64,000 nucleotides of DNA from the NCBI GenBank assembly GCA_964017155.1, contig OZ024860.1, positions 50,900,858 through 50,964,857 of the forward strand. Direction: 5' to 3'. Position 1 is the stretch's first letter; every line of letters begins with the position of its first letter. Below the pieces are notes generated by a model, which ran no database searches, was not told the DNA's origin, and was given only the letters and a program-made list of their open reading frames with translations. Made by a program: the position numbers and the translations under genes. Source of the stretch: Oasisia sp. SBJ-2009 (taxonomy: Eukaryota > Annelida > Polychaeta > Sabellida > Siboglinidae). Of this stretch, positions 34,701 through 47,693 are shown piece after piece.

Positions 34701-36524
34701 TGTATTTCACTCTCAAAAGCTGAAATGTTAATCAGATTTCTTTGTAGCCGTTTATTCATGTTCTTATCTAATGGTGGTTTTACACTGCATGGTTTTACCA
34801 AGATGCCTGTTAATAAATATGTTCCTTCTTTATCTTATGAGAAACATACACATGTTGTGGAATAAATATGTAATAATAATATTCAGATATCCTTCCCGTT
34901 GACTTATAGTAGTGTCTTTACCCTAATCCGGGGAGCCTAATTTAGATGCAAATAGAATAGGTTTGGGTTCAACAAATTTAATATTATTGCTGCCATCTGG
35001 TGAACGAAATTATAATCAAAAGTGTTGTTGGTGCTGCCACCAAGTGAATGATCTATTATCATTATACTACTGCATAACTTGCAAGTTTTACATGTTGTGG
35101 AAAACAATGGACGGACGGACGGGCGGGTGGATGTGTCGGTGGATGTGTGGATGTGTGGTTGTGTCGGTGGATGTGTGGATGTGTCGGTGGATGTGTGGAT
35201 GTGTGGTTGGATGTGTGGTTGTGTCGGTGGATGTGTCGGTGGATGTGTGGATGGGTCGGTGGATGTGTGGATGTGTCGGTGAATGTGTGGATGGGTTCGT
35301 GGCTATGTGGATGGGTCGGTGGATATGTGGATGTGTGGTTGGATGTGTGGTTGTGTCGGTGGATGTGTGGATGGGTCGGTGGATGTGTGGATGGGTCGGT
35401 GAATGTGTGGATGGGTTCGTGGCTATGTGGATGGGTCGGTGGATATGTGGATGGGTTCGTGGATGTGTGGAGGGGTCGTTGGATTTGTGGATGGGTTCGT
35501 GGATGTGTGGATGGGTTCGTGGAAGTGTGGATGGGTTCGTGGATGTGTGGATGGGACAGTGGATGTGTGGATGGGTTGGTGGATGTGTGGATGGGGCAGT
35601 GGATGTGTGGATGGGGCAGTGGATATGTGGATGGGTCGGTGGATGGGTTGGTGGATGTGTGGATGGGTCGGTGGATGTGTGGATGGGTTCGTGGATGTGT
35701 GGATGGGGCAGTGGATGGGTCGATGGATGTGTGGATGGGTTTGTGGATGTGTGGATGGGTCGGTGGATGTGTTGATGGGTTTGTGGATGTGTGGATGGGT
35801 TCGTGGATGTGTGGATGGGTCGGTGAATGGGTTCGTGGATGTGTGGATGGGTCGGTGGATGTGTGGATGGGTTCGTGGATGTGTGGATGGGTTCGTGGAT
35901 GTGTGGATGGGTCGGTGGATGTGTGGAGGGTTTTGTGGATGTGTGGATGGGTTCGTGAATGGGTCGGTTGATGTGTGGATGGGTTCGTGGATGTGTGGAT
36001 GGGTCGGTTGATGTGTGGATGGGTTCGTGGATGTGTGGATGGGTTCGTGGATGTGTGGATGGGTCGGTGGATGAATGAATGGATGGATGAAGCATTATTC
36101 AATATTAACAAACACAGTGTAAGACATTTTGAAGGAAATGCAAGAAGTTATAAACTGATAAGTATTTATAATATAATACACTATACTAGATATAATTAGA
36201 GGCAACATTTCTAGTGATCTCTACATGTCACTGTACAGTTATTCTATGTTAGTTATACAAACCACCAGGTAGATACATTTGGCTTTCGTCAGATTTAAAT
36301 TACCTGATGATATGGAATAATGGAAATAGATACATAATAACAAACGTAGAATAATGATATAATGACATGAAGTAATTACTAGAAATGCTACCTCTAATTA
36401 TCTGATATCCGATATAATATTCATTTATAAATGAACTAAATAATGATGAAGTAAATTACGGCTGCCATTTATTGTGTTATTGTTTTCAGAGCTTGGTATC
36501 AATTTTGATCACATCATGAATAAG
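31700..36524 (+). CDS. YIPF5: YIPF5/YIPF7-type Yip1 family protein, 5' part only
   Basis: Yip1-domain membrane protein of ER exit sites and early Golgi. Visible exons: a noncoding exon ending at 31734, then 32945-33042 (ATG at 32957), 33597-33787 and 36490-36524, with phases joining cleanly. The product so far (about 103 residues) is the acidic, Gln/Tyr/Pro-rich cytosolic N-terminus (MSDQDFQNQFYSPQG, GQFDYSQTGSY, QQNPYAGSI) followed by the conserved DSFEDEPPLMEELGINFDHI. The next exon should begin the conserved TLTVL segment and the five membrane spans, but I cannot find it before base 64,000. Either intron 4 exceeds 27 kb or the locus is broken. YIPF5 versus YIPF7 is not resolvable. Confidence 0.88.
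32227..32522. mobile_element. MITE copy 2, in YIPF5 intron 1
   Basis: Ends GTAAAATTCGGACCCACG (left) and GGTGGGTCTGAATTCTAC (right) are inverted copies, continuing through a TATAACTGTA arm. It shares the terminal motif and the internal block TTTGGGTCTC / GGCTGGCACA with the element at 13,583-14,056, in opposite orientation. About 296 bp, non-coding. Confidence 0.7.
32610..32842. mobile_element. Foldback element with internal telomere-like repeats
   Basis: The left arm (32,610-32,671: GATCATGTCAGCTTTGGGGC, then CTATCCAGACCAG and CTATTATAAAATAGTGG) is the reverse complement of the right arm (32,792-32,842). The 120-bp centre holds two diverged copies of GCATTATGCAATACACA, each followed by CCCTAACCC (one as ACCCTAACCCTAACC at 32,701). 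No coding capacity. Confidence 0.65.
33788..35100. other. YIPF5 intron 3, 5' half
   Basis: Single-copy AT-rich intron sequence. No exon, RNA gene or element recognised. Confidence 0.55.
35104..36078. repeat. 20-bp minisatellite in YIPF5 intron 3
   Basis: About 48 copies of an imperfect 20-bp unit with consensus GGATGTGTGGATGGGTCGGT. Frequent variants are TTCGT for TCGGT and a shorter GGATGTGT half unit in the first 250 bp. It ends about 410 bp before exon 4. The long His/Thr/Pro-rich open frames on the minus strand are repeat artefacts. Confidence 0.93.
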
Positions 36525-36607
36525 GTATTGTGAAAAATTTGTTTGTATACTTTTTAGTATTTATGTCATGAATTTGTCTATTTGTATCTTCGCATAATTG
36601 TATATGT

Positions 36608-37747
36608 ATACATATTAGACATGGGGTCGAATACATTGAAATGTATACAAATACTCTTGAGGGATTCAAATGCAAATACAATTACAAATACTTTTCAATG
36701 CAAAAGTATTTAAATACAAATATAAATACATTGGAAAGTATTTCAAATACATTTTTTAGAACAAGATGTGTAGTTTATAGACATAACTAGTGTTTTGCTC
36801 ATACAATGACAGCAGACAGTGCTAGGGAGTCTTGTTATTGCCAACTACCCCTGGGGTACATCAGTGACAACTGACGTAGACACATCTACCTACAGAGGCA
36901 AAAGCCATAATGTGTTGTTTGTTAAGTTAAGCCAGAACCTGAGGTTCATAATAAAATGTCTACTTTGGCCTCAGAAGAGACAAAGCTAATGATTGCTAGG
37001 ATCTTGTGAGGAAGTGTGACAGCTCAACTTGAAAGACAGTCTGGAGACCAGAATTATCTGGTGCCAGCTTGGAGCCTGACTAAAGAACAAAGGGGATATT
37101 GACCAAAGGTCACTATATCAAGTGCTAATCCATCCTCTGGCTCTGACTCTGAGCAAACAAAAGTTGTGGTCACTGCCAATGTGACAGGGACACCTGCTGT
37201 CTAGTGGCACTTCTGTCATTAGCACTGATGTGTGAGACACACATTCAAGTGGCAGACAATAGGTAAATCACACTGTTTGAAGGTTGAAAACAATTTGTTT
37301 GGTGAAAGGTCATTTGCAGTGACCGCAATCTGTTTGACAGGCATTACATGTGATCATGAAACTGAAGTGTTGATACTGATAATATATTTGAAAAAGTATT
37401 TGAAAGTATGTGAACATTTCAAATACTTTAGGAAAGTATTTAAGTACAAATACTTTGAAAGTTGAAAACAATTGGGTTGGTGAAAGGTGACTTGCAACGA
37501 AGGCAATCAATATGGCAGGCATTACATGTGATCGTGAAACTGAAATGTTTATACTGACAATGTATTTGAAAAAGTATTTGAAATTGAAATTTGAAAGTAT
37601 GTGACAATTTCAAATACTTTAGGAAAGTATTTAAATACAAATACTTTTAATTCCTAAATGGTTAATACAATTATAAATACTTTTTTTTAATAAAGTATTT
37701 AAATACTTTCAAATGCAAATGTATTTGACTCCATGTCTGATACATAT
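36608..37747. mobile_element. Complete non-autonomous hAT element with 8-bp target duplication
   Basis: The element spans 36,616-37,739. Left terminus TAGACATGGGGTCGAATACA and right terminus (reverse complement) CAGACATGGAGTCAAATACA are inverted copies. The host sequence ATACATAT is duplicated exactly on both sides (36,608-36,615 and 37,740-37,747), the 8-bp signature of the hAT superfamily. Subterminal regions are dense in AAGTATTTGAAA/AAATACAAATAC motifs, as in hAT elements with repeated transposase-binding sites. A roughly 180-bp internal segment (37,280-37,455) is tandemly duplicated (37,456-37,640). No transposase frame. Confidence 0.85.
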
Positions 37748-38219
37748 ATAGTCTCTCATATGTATGTAGGCTCTCAAACATATTTAGGCTCTCATTTAAT
37801 CTCAACCAATCATGTTGGAACAAGTATTATAAAAAAGTACATAAATGTGCCTCAGGTTTATGCATTTTTAAAGAACCTGTTTTTATTTATGCCTGTGTCT
37901 ATTTTATATGGACATAATTGGTTAGAAATAAAATAATTACAGTTGTCATTATAGCCAAGGTCATTACTGTATGGAGTGGACTTACATTCCAACCCAACAA
38001 AGAAGGCACAGACATATTGGCGGATTCTAATTATGGGCACAGAATATGTACTGTGCTTTTAGAGAACTGTTAGAAACCAACTACACTGGTTATTGTTACT
38101 ACTATACTTATACTGTGGTCATGCCTTTAGTAAATTGCATTTTATATATGGTATACACTATACTGGGTGTTCGGTATGCAGCCTGAACTACATGTATTAG
38201 CATTTGCTGGGGTTCATTG

Positions 38220-39035
38220 AATACAGACCATGCCACAAGCAAGAACATGGATCATGATGTCATTAGCAGAGGGCACAGAATATGTACCATGCTACTATCA
38301 GTAGAGTGCACCAAAACTAGACCATGCTGTTGTTTGTAGAGTGCACCAAAATAGACCATGCTATTATTGGTAGACTGCACCAACAATAGACCATGCTATT
38401 ATTGGTAGAGTGCACCAACAATAGACCATGCTGTTATTGGTAGAGTGCACCAACAATAAACCATGCTGTTATTGGTAGAGTGCACCAACAATAGACCATG
38501 CTATTATTGGTAGAGTGCACCAACAATAGACCATGCTATTATTGGTAGAGTGCACCAACAATAGACCATGCTATTATTGGTAGAGTGCACCAACAATAGA
38601 CCATGCTGTTATTGGTAGAGTGCACCAACAATAGACCATGCTGTTATTGGTAGAGTACACCAACAATAGACCATGCTGTTATTGGTAGAGTGCACCAACA
38701 ATAGACCATGCTATTATTGGTAGAGTGCACCAACAATAGACCATGCTGTTATTGGTAGAGTGCACCAACAATAGACCATGCTGTTATTGGTAGAGTGCAC
38801 CAACAATAGACCATGCTGTTATTGGTAGAGTGTGTAGAAAATGGATTATGTTATTATTAGCGCAGTGCTTAGAAAGTGGACCATGTTGTTATTAATATAG
38901 TGCTTAGAAAACGAATCATTTTGTTATTAGCAAGATACATAAAAATGGACCATGCAGGCTGCACAGAGAGCAGACCATGCTAGTATTAGCAAAGTGTAAG
39001 TGGTCCGTGCTATTAAGACAGTGCACAGGAAATAG
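38220..39035. repeat. 35-bp minisatellite
   Basis: About 15 nearly identical copies (38,360-38,830) with core TTATTGGTAGAGTGCACC and ACAATAGACCATG, flanked by increasingly diverged copies to about 39,035. The decay from centre to edge fits ongoing homogenisation in the middle. Confidence 0.9.
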
Positions 39036-40490
39036 ACCATGACTTTACAGTATAATGACTACGCTGTCACATTAGAAAACACAAGAGTGTGTTTAAAACA
39101 GTCAATGCATTTTCTATCGTCTCAACTGTTCAATCGATACCTTTCAATAGTTGTTTATAACAGCCTTTATATCTGTCTCAATATTTCCTTCTTTTTCGTC
39201 TGCCCAGACGTGTTGACATGCGTGCATGCACATTCGTGCACGCCCCTGTGTGTGTGTTTGTTGGTTCTGTCTCGGAGACGTTCAGACGTCATTTATACTT
39301 TATTCAATAATTCTTGACTGCTGATAAATAAATCAATTCCCACGGAGCCGCTGTGGCACAATGAATGGTCCCTGTTGGCCAGTTTTTCCCGTGTGAACAT
39401 AGCCTCGTCACATGTTGCGGTGTTTTTGACGTTGCTAATACATCAAGCGTACAATGGCGCCATGACACGGCACCAGTGATAGATGTGCTGTCAAAGACGT
39501 CATTGTGCGGCGGACACACACCGCATACAGATGGTTTCCCTCTCGGCCACCACAGATGTAATCACTCACACCTGCCGCCAGGGGTCAGCACTGTAGAATG
39601 AGTTGCGGGAATAAATGCTCCCTACCATATAGTCATGTTCACTTTAACAGTACGTACAGTCAAACCCTGCCTTGTGGTAACCTTGATACTGCAACCACCT
39701 GGCCATTAGGGCCATGCCAGGATGGTCAACAGCTGGATATGTAAGTGTAATTAGTCTATTGTATGCAATGTGTTAGTCCACAATAAAATAGTTGTTCTTA
39801 ATTTTCAACAAATCAAATAATAACTTAAACTATTTGAAGCAGGATAATTGTGTTGCACTTCTTCTGCCAGTCAGTTACTTAACTGTTCTCTACCAGTCAA
39901 GTACATTAACAGATTAGTCATATTTAGTCATGAGTCCCTCTGTGTAGCCCGTAGCTTGCAGCCACTGTGACCCGTTGTGAACATTGTGACTGTTGTGACC
40001 ATCGTAACCCATTGTGATCAGTTGTGACCATTGCGATCAGTTATGACCATTGTGACCCGTTGTGACAATTGTGACCTTGACTTTCAAATTATGAACACTG
40101 TTTCAGAGTTATGAAGTGTATTTTATAAAACAAAATTTTCAGACAATAGACCCTCATTCCAGTTTAAAATATCTGAGAACAATAATTAATAAACAAATGT
40201 TAATAATTTTAAAAGGAGTGACTTGAACCTTAAGTCTGATTGTTAACTTAGATTATTTACAGATAGTATGAAATAGTGGTAGTTAGGTAGGGCCCATTGC
40301 CTGCATTACATATGTAGCCTGCTATCACATGGTTAATGCTGCATTTTGAACTTGAATGTGAAAATTACCTTAACCAGTAGACATGTTTAGACATCTAACT
40401 AAACTACAGGTAGCTACTTTTATTAAGGATGTTATGTTGGCTTGGCCTTGTGTTTTGCTGATTTCAACATTTCAAATGGTTTTGCAAGAT
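39036..40490. other. Non-repetitive stretch, no gene recognised
   Basis: Single-copy DNA. 39,190-39,600 is richer in G+C than its surroundings and could be an exon or regulatory element, but no frame matches a family I know. At 39,960-40,080 there is a short diverged TGTGACC/ATTGTGAC repeat. Confidence 0.5.
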
Positions 40491-40491
40491 G

Positions 40492-41012
40492 AGTGTGTGA
40501 CACCAGCTAACTCAGTGATGTGTGTGACACCAGCTAACTCAGTGATGTGTGTGACACCAGCTAACTCAGTGATGTGTGTGACACCAGCTAACTCAGTGAT
40601 GTGTGTGTTTGACACCAGCTAACTCAGTGATGTGTTTGACACCAGCTAACTCAGTGATGTGTGTGACACCAGCTAACTCAGTGATGTGTTTGACACCAGC
40701 TAACTCAGTGATGTGTTTGACACCAGCTAACTCAGTGATGTGTGTGACACCAGCTAACTCAGTGATGTGTTTGACACCAGCTAACTCAGTGATGTGTGTG
40801 ACACCAGCTAACTCAGTGATGTGTTTGACACCAGCTAACTCAGTGATGTGTTTGACACCAGCTAACTCAGTGATGTGTTTGACACCAGCTAACTCAGTGA
40901 TGTGTGTGACACCAGCTAACTCAGTGATGTGTGTGACACCAGCTAACTCAGTGATGTGTGTGACACCAGCTAACTCAGTGATGTGTGTGACACCAGCTAA
41001 CTCAGTGATGAC
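40492..41012. repeat. 27-bp minisatellite
   Basis: About 19 copies with core GACACCAGCTAACTCAGTGA. The unit is nine codons (TPANSVMCV/L), so an open frame runs through it, but it lacks gene context. Two forms alternate, GTGTGTGAC and GTGTTTGAC. CTAACTCAG in each unit resembles a branch point plus acceptor. Confidence 0.92.
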
Positions 41013-41510
41013 GTCGCGTCTCAGCTGCGATTCTGTGAACCATTTTCAAGTTGAAGTACAGGAGACTCAGTCCGCATCAGTTTAACTTGGTTACCCTGTC
41101 GTTGTTCCTGCTCATATTCGACCTATCAAACAGGACGAGTCTCTGTGTGAGTGGCTCGTGGTAACGCAATTGTGTCCTTGTTTTATCCAATCACACAATC
41201 ACATTTGCCGCAGCCGCGAGGAATGCACAATTGGTGTGTTTTAAGTAGGCAGTGGAAGGACAATTGTCTAAGTGGCCCGGCCCGCTGTGTTTGATTAGAG
41301 CAGTGCCAGCTGCAACAACCTCATGTACAGATCTACACGGGCACAAGTCAAGATTACCACAGTGACAGAAGACCACGGTTGATATGAATCCACATTTACT
41401 ATGAAGACAGAATGCAGGCGTCCGTAGACATCCATCTCGCTGGACGTTTGGTGGAGCCCAAATTTAACAAGATTTCATACAGTTGCTAATTTTGGTCTCC
41501 ATTGCAGTAA
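41013..41510. other. Non-repetitive stretch between two arrays
   Basis: Moderately GC-rich single-copy sequence (41,010-41,400) with no recognised exon. A CCATTGCAG acceptor-like string lies at about 41,500, immediately before the 36-bp array. Confidence 0.45.
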
Positions 41511-41529
41511 CTCAGTGTGACGAGTTTAC

Positions 41530-44500
41530 AAGGGATGTGGGAGGCAGTCTTACTGTTCCACCTGAGAGGGATGTGGGAGGCAGTCTTACTGTTCCACCTG
41601 AGAGGGATGTGGGAGGCAGTCTTACTGTTCCACCTAAGAAGGATGTGGGAGGCAGTCTTACTGTTCCACATGACAGGGATGTGGGAGGCAGTCTTACTGT
41701 TCCACCTAAGAAGGATGTGGGAGGCAGTCTTACTGTTCCACCTGAGAGGGATGTGGGAGGCAGTCTTACTGTTCCACCTGAGAGGGATGTGGGAGGCAGT
41801 CTTACTGTTCCACCTGAGAAGGATGTGGGAGGCAGTCTTACTGTTCCACCTAAGAAGGATGTGGGAGGCAGTCTTACTGTTCCACATGAGAGGGATGTGG
41901 GAGGCAGTCTTAGTGTTCCACTTGAGAGGGATGTGGGAGGCAGTCTTACTGTTCCACCTAAGAAGGATGTGGGAGGCAGTCTTACTGTTCCACCTAAGAA
42001 GGATGTGGGAGGCAGTCTTACTGTTCCACATGAGAGGGATGTGGAAGGCAGTCTTACTGTTCCACATGAGAGGGATGTGGAAGGCAGTCTTAGTGTTCCA
42101 CCTAAGAAGGATGTGGGAGGCAGTCTTACTGTTCCACCTGAGAAGGATGTGGGAGGCAGTCTTACTGTTCCACATGAGAGGGATGTGGGAGGCAGTCTTA
42201 CTGTTCCACATGAGAAGGATGTGGGAGGCAGTCTTACTGTTCCACCTGAGAAGGATGTGGGAGGCAGTCTTACTGTTCCACGTGAGAGGGATGTGGGAGG
42301 CAGTCTTACTGTTCCACCTGAGAACGATGTGGGAGGCAGTCTTACTGTTCCACATGAGAGGGATGTGGGAGGCAGTCTTACTGTTCCACATGAGAGGGAT
42401 GTGGGAGGCAGTCTTACTGTTCCACGTGAGAGGGATGTGGGAGGCAGTCTTACTGTTCCACCTGAGAACGATGTGGGAGGCAGTCTTACTGTTCCACCTA
42501 AGAAGGATGTGGGAGGCAGTCTTACTGTTCTACCTGAGAAGGATGTGGGAGGCAGTCTTACTGTTCCATATGACAGGGATGTGGGAGGCAGTCTTACTGT
42601 TCCACCTGAGAGGGATGTGGGAGGCAGTCTTACTGTTCCACCTGAGAAGGATGTGGGAGGCAGTCTTACTGTTCCACATGAGAGGGATGTGGGAGGCAGT
42701 CTTACTGTTCCACATGAGAAGGATGTGGGAGGCAGTCTTACTGTTCCACCTGAGAGGGATGTGGGAGGCAGTCTTACTGTTCCACCTGAGAAGGATGTGG
42801 GAGGCAGTCTTACTACTCCACCTCAGAGGGATGTGGGAGGCAGTCTTACTGTTCCACCTGAGAGGGATGTGGGAGGCAGTCTTACTGTTCCACATGAGAA
42901 GGATGTGGGAGGCAGTCTTACTGTTCCACGTGAGAGGGATGTGGGAGGCAGTCTTACTGTTCCACATGAGAAGGATGTGGGAGGCAGTCTTACTGTTCCA
43001 CATGAGAAGGATGTGGGAGGCAGTCTTACTGTTCCACCTAAGAAGGATGTGGGAGGCAGTCTTACTGTTCCACCTGAGAAGGATGTGGGAGGCAGTCTTA
43101 CTGTTCCACGTGAGAGGGATGTGGGAGGCAGTCTTACTGTTCCACATGAGAAGGATGTGGGAGGCAGTCTTACTGTTCCACATGAGAAGGATGTGGGAGG
43201 CAGTCTTACTGTTCCACATGAGAAGGATGTGGGAGGCAGTCTTACTGTTCCACGTGAGAGGGATGTGGGAGGCAGTCTTACTGTTCCACATGAGAAGGAT
43301 GTGGGAGGCAGTCTTACTGTTCCACATGAGAAGGATGTGGGAGGCAGTCTTACTGTTCCACATGAGAAGGATGTGGGAGGCAGTCTTACTGTTCCACGTG
43401 AGAGGGATGTGGGAGGCAGTCTTACTGTTCCACATGAGAAGGATGTGGGAGGCAGTCTTACTGTTCCACATGAGAAGGATGTGGGAGGCAGTCTTACTGT
43501 TCCACCTAAGAAGGATGTGGAAGGCAGTCTTACTGTTCCACCTGAGAAGGATGTGGGAGGCAGTCTTACTGTTCCACCTAAGAAGGATGTGGGAGGCAGT
43601 CTTACTGTTCCACATGAGAAGGATGTGGGAGGCAGTCTTACTGTTCCACGTGAGAGGGATGTGGGAGGCAGTCTTACTGTTCCACATGAGAAGGATGTGG
43701 GAGGCAGTCTTACTGTTCCACCTGAGAAGGATGTGGGAGGCAGTCTTACTGTTCCACCTAAGAAGGATGTGGGAGGCAGTCTTACTGTTCCACCTAAGAA
43801 GGATGTGGGAGGCAGTCTTACTGTTCCACATGAGAAGGATGTGGGAGGCAGTCTTACTGTTCCACCTAAGAAGGATGTGGGAGGCAGTCTTACTGTTCCA
43901 CCTGAGAGGGATGTGGAAGGCAGTCTTACTGTTCCACCTAAGAAGGATGTGGGAGGCAGTCTTACTGTTCCACCTGAGAAGGATGTGGGAGGCAGTCTTA
44001 CTGTTCCACCTAAGAAGGATGTGGGAGGCAGTCTTACTGTTCCACCTGAGAAGGATGTGGGAGGCAGTCTTACTGTTCCACCTAAGAAGGATGTGGGAGG
44101 CAGTCTTACTGTTCCACCTAAGAAGGATGTGGGAGGCAGTCTTACTGTTCCACATGAGAAGGATGTGGGAGGCAGTCTTACTGTTCCACCTGAGAGGGAT
44201 GTGGGAGGCAGTCTTACTGTTCCACCTAAGAAGGATGTGGGAGGCAGTCTTACTGTTCCACCTGAGAAGGATGTGGGAGGCAGTCTTACTGTTCCACCTA
44301 AGAAGGATGTGGGTGGCAGTCTTACTGTTCCACCTAAGAAGGATGTGGGAGGCAGTCTTACTGTTCCACATGAGAGGGATGTGGGAGGCAGTCTTACTGT
44401 TCCACCTGAGAAGGATGTGGGAGGCAGTCTTACTGTTCCATATGACAGGGATGTGGGAGGCAGTCTTACTGTTCCACATGAGAGGGATGTGGGAGGCAGT

Positions 44501-47133
44501 CTTACTGTTCCACGTGAGAGGGATGTGGGAGGCAGTCTTACTGTTCCACCTGAGAAGGATGTGGGAGGCAGTCTTACTGTTCCACCTAAGAAGGATGTGG
44601 GAGGCAGTCTTACTGTTCCACCTGAGAAGGATGTGGGAGGCAGTCTTACTGTTCCACATGAGAGGGATGTGGGAGGCAGTCTTACTGTTCCACATGAGAA
44701 GGATGTGGGAGGCAGTCTTACTGTTCCACATGAGAAGGATGTGGGAGGCAGTCTTACTGTTCCACCTGAGAAGGATGTGGGAGGCAGTCTTACTGTTCCA
44801 CCTAAGAAGGATGTGGGTGGCAGTCTTACTGTTCCACCTAAGAAGGATGTGGGAGGCAGTCTTACTGTTCCACATGAGAGGGATGTGGGAGGCAGTCTTA
44901 CTGTTCCACATGAGAAGGATGTGGGAGGCAGTCTTACTGTTCCACATGAGAGGGATGTGGGAGGCAGTCTTACTGTTCCACCTAAGAAGGATGTGGGAGG
45001 CAGTCTTACTGTTCCACCTAAGAAGGATGTGGGTGGCAGTCTTACTGTTCCACCTAAGAAGGATGTGGGAGGCAGTCTTACTGTTCCACCTAAGAAGGAT
45101 GTGGGAGGCAGTCTTACTGTTCCACCTAAGAAGGATGTGGGAGGCAGTCTTACTGTTCCACCTGAGAAGGATGTGGGAGGCAGTCTTACTGTTCCACCTA
45201 AGAAGGATGTGGGAGGCAGTCTTACTGTTCCACCTAAGAAGGATGTGGGAGGCAGTCTTACTGTTCCACATGAGAAGGATGTGGGAGGCAGTCTTACTGT
45301 TCCACCTGAGAGGGATGTGGGAGGCAGTCTTACTGTTCCACCTAAGAAGGATGTGGGAGGCAGTCTTACTGTTCCACCTAAGAAGGATGTGGGTGGCAGT
45401 CTTACTGTTCCACCTAAGAAGGATGTGGGAGGCAGTCTTACTGTTCCACATGAGAGGGATGTGGGAGGCAGTCTTACTGTTCCACATGACAGGGATGTGG
45501 GAGGCAGTCTTACTGTTCCACCTCAGAGGGATGTGGGAGGCAGTCTTACTGTTCCACCTGAGAAGGATGTGGGAGGCAGTCTTACTGTTCCACATGAGAG
45601 GGATGTGGGAGGCAGTCTTACTGTTCCACCTAAGAAGGATGTGGGAGGCAGTCTTACTGTTCCACATGAGAGGGATGTGGGAGGCAGTCTTACTGTTCCA
45701 CATGAGAGGGATGTGGGAGGCAGTCTTACTGTTCCACATGAGAGGGATGTGGGAGGCAGTCTTACTGTTCCACATGAGAGGGATGTGGGAGGCAGTCTTA
45801 CTGTTCCACATGAGAGGGATGTGGGAGGCAGTCTTACTGTTCCACCTGAGAGGGATGTGGGAGGCAGTCTTACTGTTCCACCTGAGAGGGATGTGGAAGG
45901 CAGTCTTACTGTTCCACATGAGAGGGATGTGGAAGGCAGTCTTACTGTTCCACATGAGAAGGATGTGGAAGGCAGTCTTACTGTTCCACATGAGAAGGAT
46001 GTGGGAGGCAGTCTTACTGTTCCACATGAGAGGGATGTGGAAGGCAGTCTTACTGTTCCACCTGAGAAGGATGTGGGAGGCAGTCTTACTGTTCCACATG
46101 AGAGGGATGTGGAAGGCAGTCTTACTGTTCCACATGAGAGGGATGTGGAAGGCAGTCTTACTGTTCCACATGAGAGGGATGTGGAAGGCAGTCTTACTGT
46201 TCCACATGAGAAGGATGTGGAAGGCAGTCTTACTGTTCCACATGAGAAGGATGTGGGAGGCAGTCTTACTGTTCCACATGAGAGGGATGTGGAAGGCAGT
46301 CTTACTGTTCCACCTGAGAAGGATGTGGGAGGCAGTCTTACTGTTCCACATGAGAGGGATGTGGAAGGCAGTCTTACTGTTCCACATGAGAAGGATGTGG
46401 GAGGCAGTCTTACTGTTCCACATGAGAGGGATGTGGAAGGCAGTCTTACTGTTCCACCTGAGAAGGATGTGGGAGGCAGTCTTACTGTTCCACATGAGAG
46501 GGATGTGGAAGGCAGTCTTACTGTTCCACATGAGAAGGATGTGGGAGGCAGTCTTACTGTTCCACGTGAGAGGGATGTGGAAGGCAGTCTTACTGTTCCA
46601 CGTGAGAGGGATGTGGGAGGCAGTCTTACTGTTCCACATGAGAGGGATGTGGAAGGCAGTCTTACTGTTCCACGTGAGAGGGATGTGGGAGGCAGTCTTA
46701 CTGTTCCACATGAGAGGGATGTGGGAGGCAGTCTTACTGTTCCACATGAGAGGGATGTGGGAGGCAGTCTTACTGTTCCACATGAGAGGGATGTGGGAGG
46801 CAGTCTTACTGTTCCACATGAGAGGGATGTGGGAGGCAGTCTTACTGTTCCACATGAGAGGGATGTGGGAGGCAGTCTTACTGTTCCACATGAGAGGGAT
46901 GTGGGAGGCAGTCTTACTGTTCCACATGAGAGGGATGTGGGAGGCAGTCTTACTGTTCCACATGAGAGGGATGTGGGAGGCAGTCTTACTGTTCCACATG
47001 AGAGGGATGTGGAAGGCAGTCTTAGTGTTCCACGTGAGAGGGATGTGGGAGGCAGTCTTACTGTTCCACATGAGAGGGATGTGGGAGGCAGTCTTACTGT
47101 TCCACATGACAGGGATGTGGGAGGCAGTTATTG
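41530..47133. repeat. 5.6-kb 36-bp minisatellite
   Basis: About 155 copies with core GATGTGGGAGGCAGTCTTAC and a variable CCACCTGAGA/CCACATGAGA/CCACCTAAGA end. The unit is 12 codons and stop-free in two plus-strand frames and one minus-strand frame, giving open frames of 1,883-1,890 codons on the plus strand (DVGGSLTVPPER; GMWEAVLLFHLR) and 1,525 on the minus strand. Such simultaneous openness, with no signal peptide or flanking exon, argues against a protein. On the minus strand each unit contains GGAACA|GTAAGA, a good 5' splice-site match. Confidence 0.95.
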
Positions 47134-47690
47134 CTGTGTTGGACTTGTTCTATGAACTCCCCTGGTGATGTGACCCTGGCACCACCCTTGTCTCACACCT
47201 GTCACAGTGTCATCACTGCCTGGTCATGTGACCCCACCATTAGCAGGACACAATGTCATATATATAATAGCTAGAAATGGATGTGACCACACCAGAGTCA
47301 GACTGACCTCACAGTCAGACTGACCTCACAGTCAGGTCAGCAGATGCAGATTCCACACCACATTAGATCTCAGTGCAAATTAGTTCAGTGTTGATTGCAC
47401 CATGAATGGGATTGTGCGAGAGTATTGAATGCATCTCGCTGAATACTTCCCCCGAGAGTCTGAGACTGTGTATGATTGAGAGGGTGGGTGAGTGCGTGAC
47501 TCGCTACAGGTCACTGTGGGGTTGTTCTGTACTGAGACAATGAACTGACCACATCTGCCCCAGGCAACTGTCTCTGGTCAGTGCAGTGTGAATACGTACT
47601 CACAGTTGGACGATGGTCAAAACAACACAGTGGCCGGCTGGACAGGCAGCTCATAGTTGCAACGTGAAACTGGTGATGTAAATGAAACAT
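47134..47690. other. Non-repetitive stretch, no gene recognised
   Basis: Single-copy sequence with a short CAGTCAGACTGACCTCA duplication at about 47,300-47,335. No exon recognised. Confidence 0.5.
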
Positions 47691-47693
47691 GTC

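Noticed and set aside
35062..36111. His/Thr/Pro-rich 349-residue protein on the minus strand
   Set aside because: Translation of the GGATGTGTGGATGGGTCGGT satellite; open in several frames, no gene context.
41483..47155. A 1,890-residue repeat protein (DVGGSLTVPPER units)
   Set aside because: The 36-bp unit is stop-free in several frames and on both strands, has no recognisable flanking exon or signal peptide, and unit variants include amino-acid-changing differences (HER, PKK, PEK, GRE-type) without visible coding constraint.
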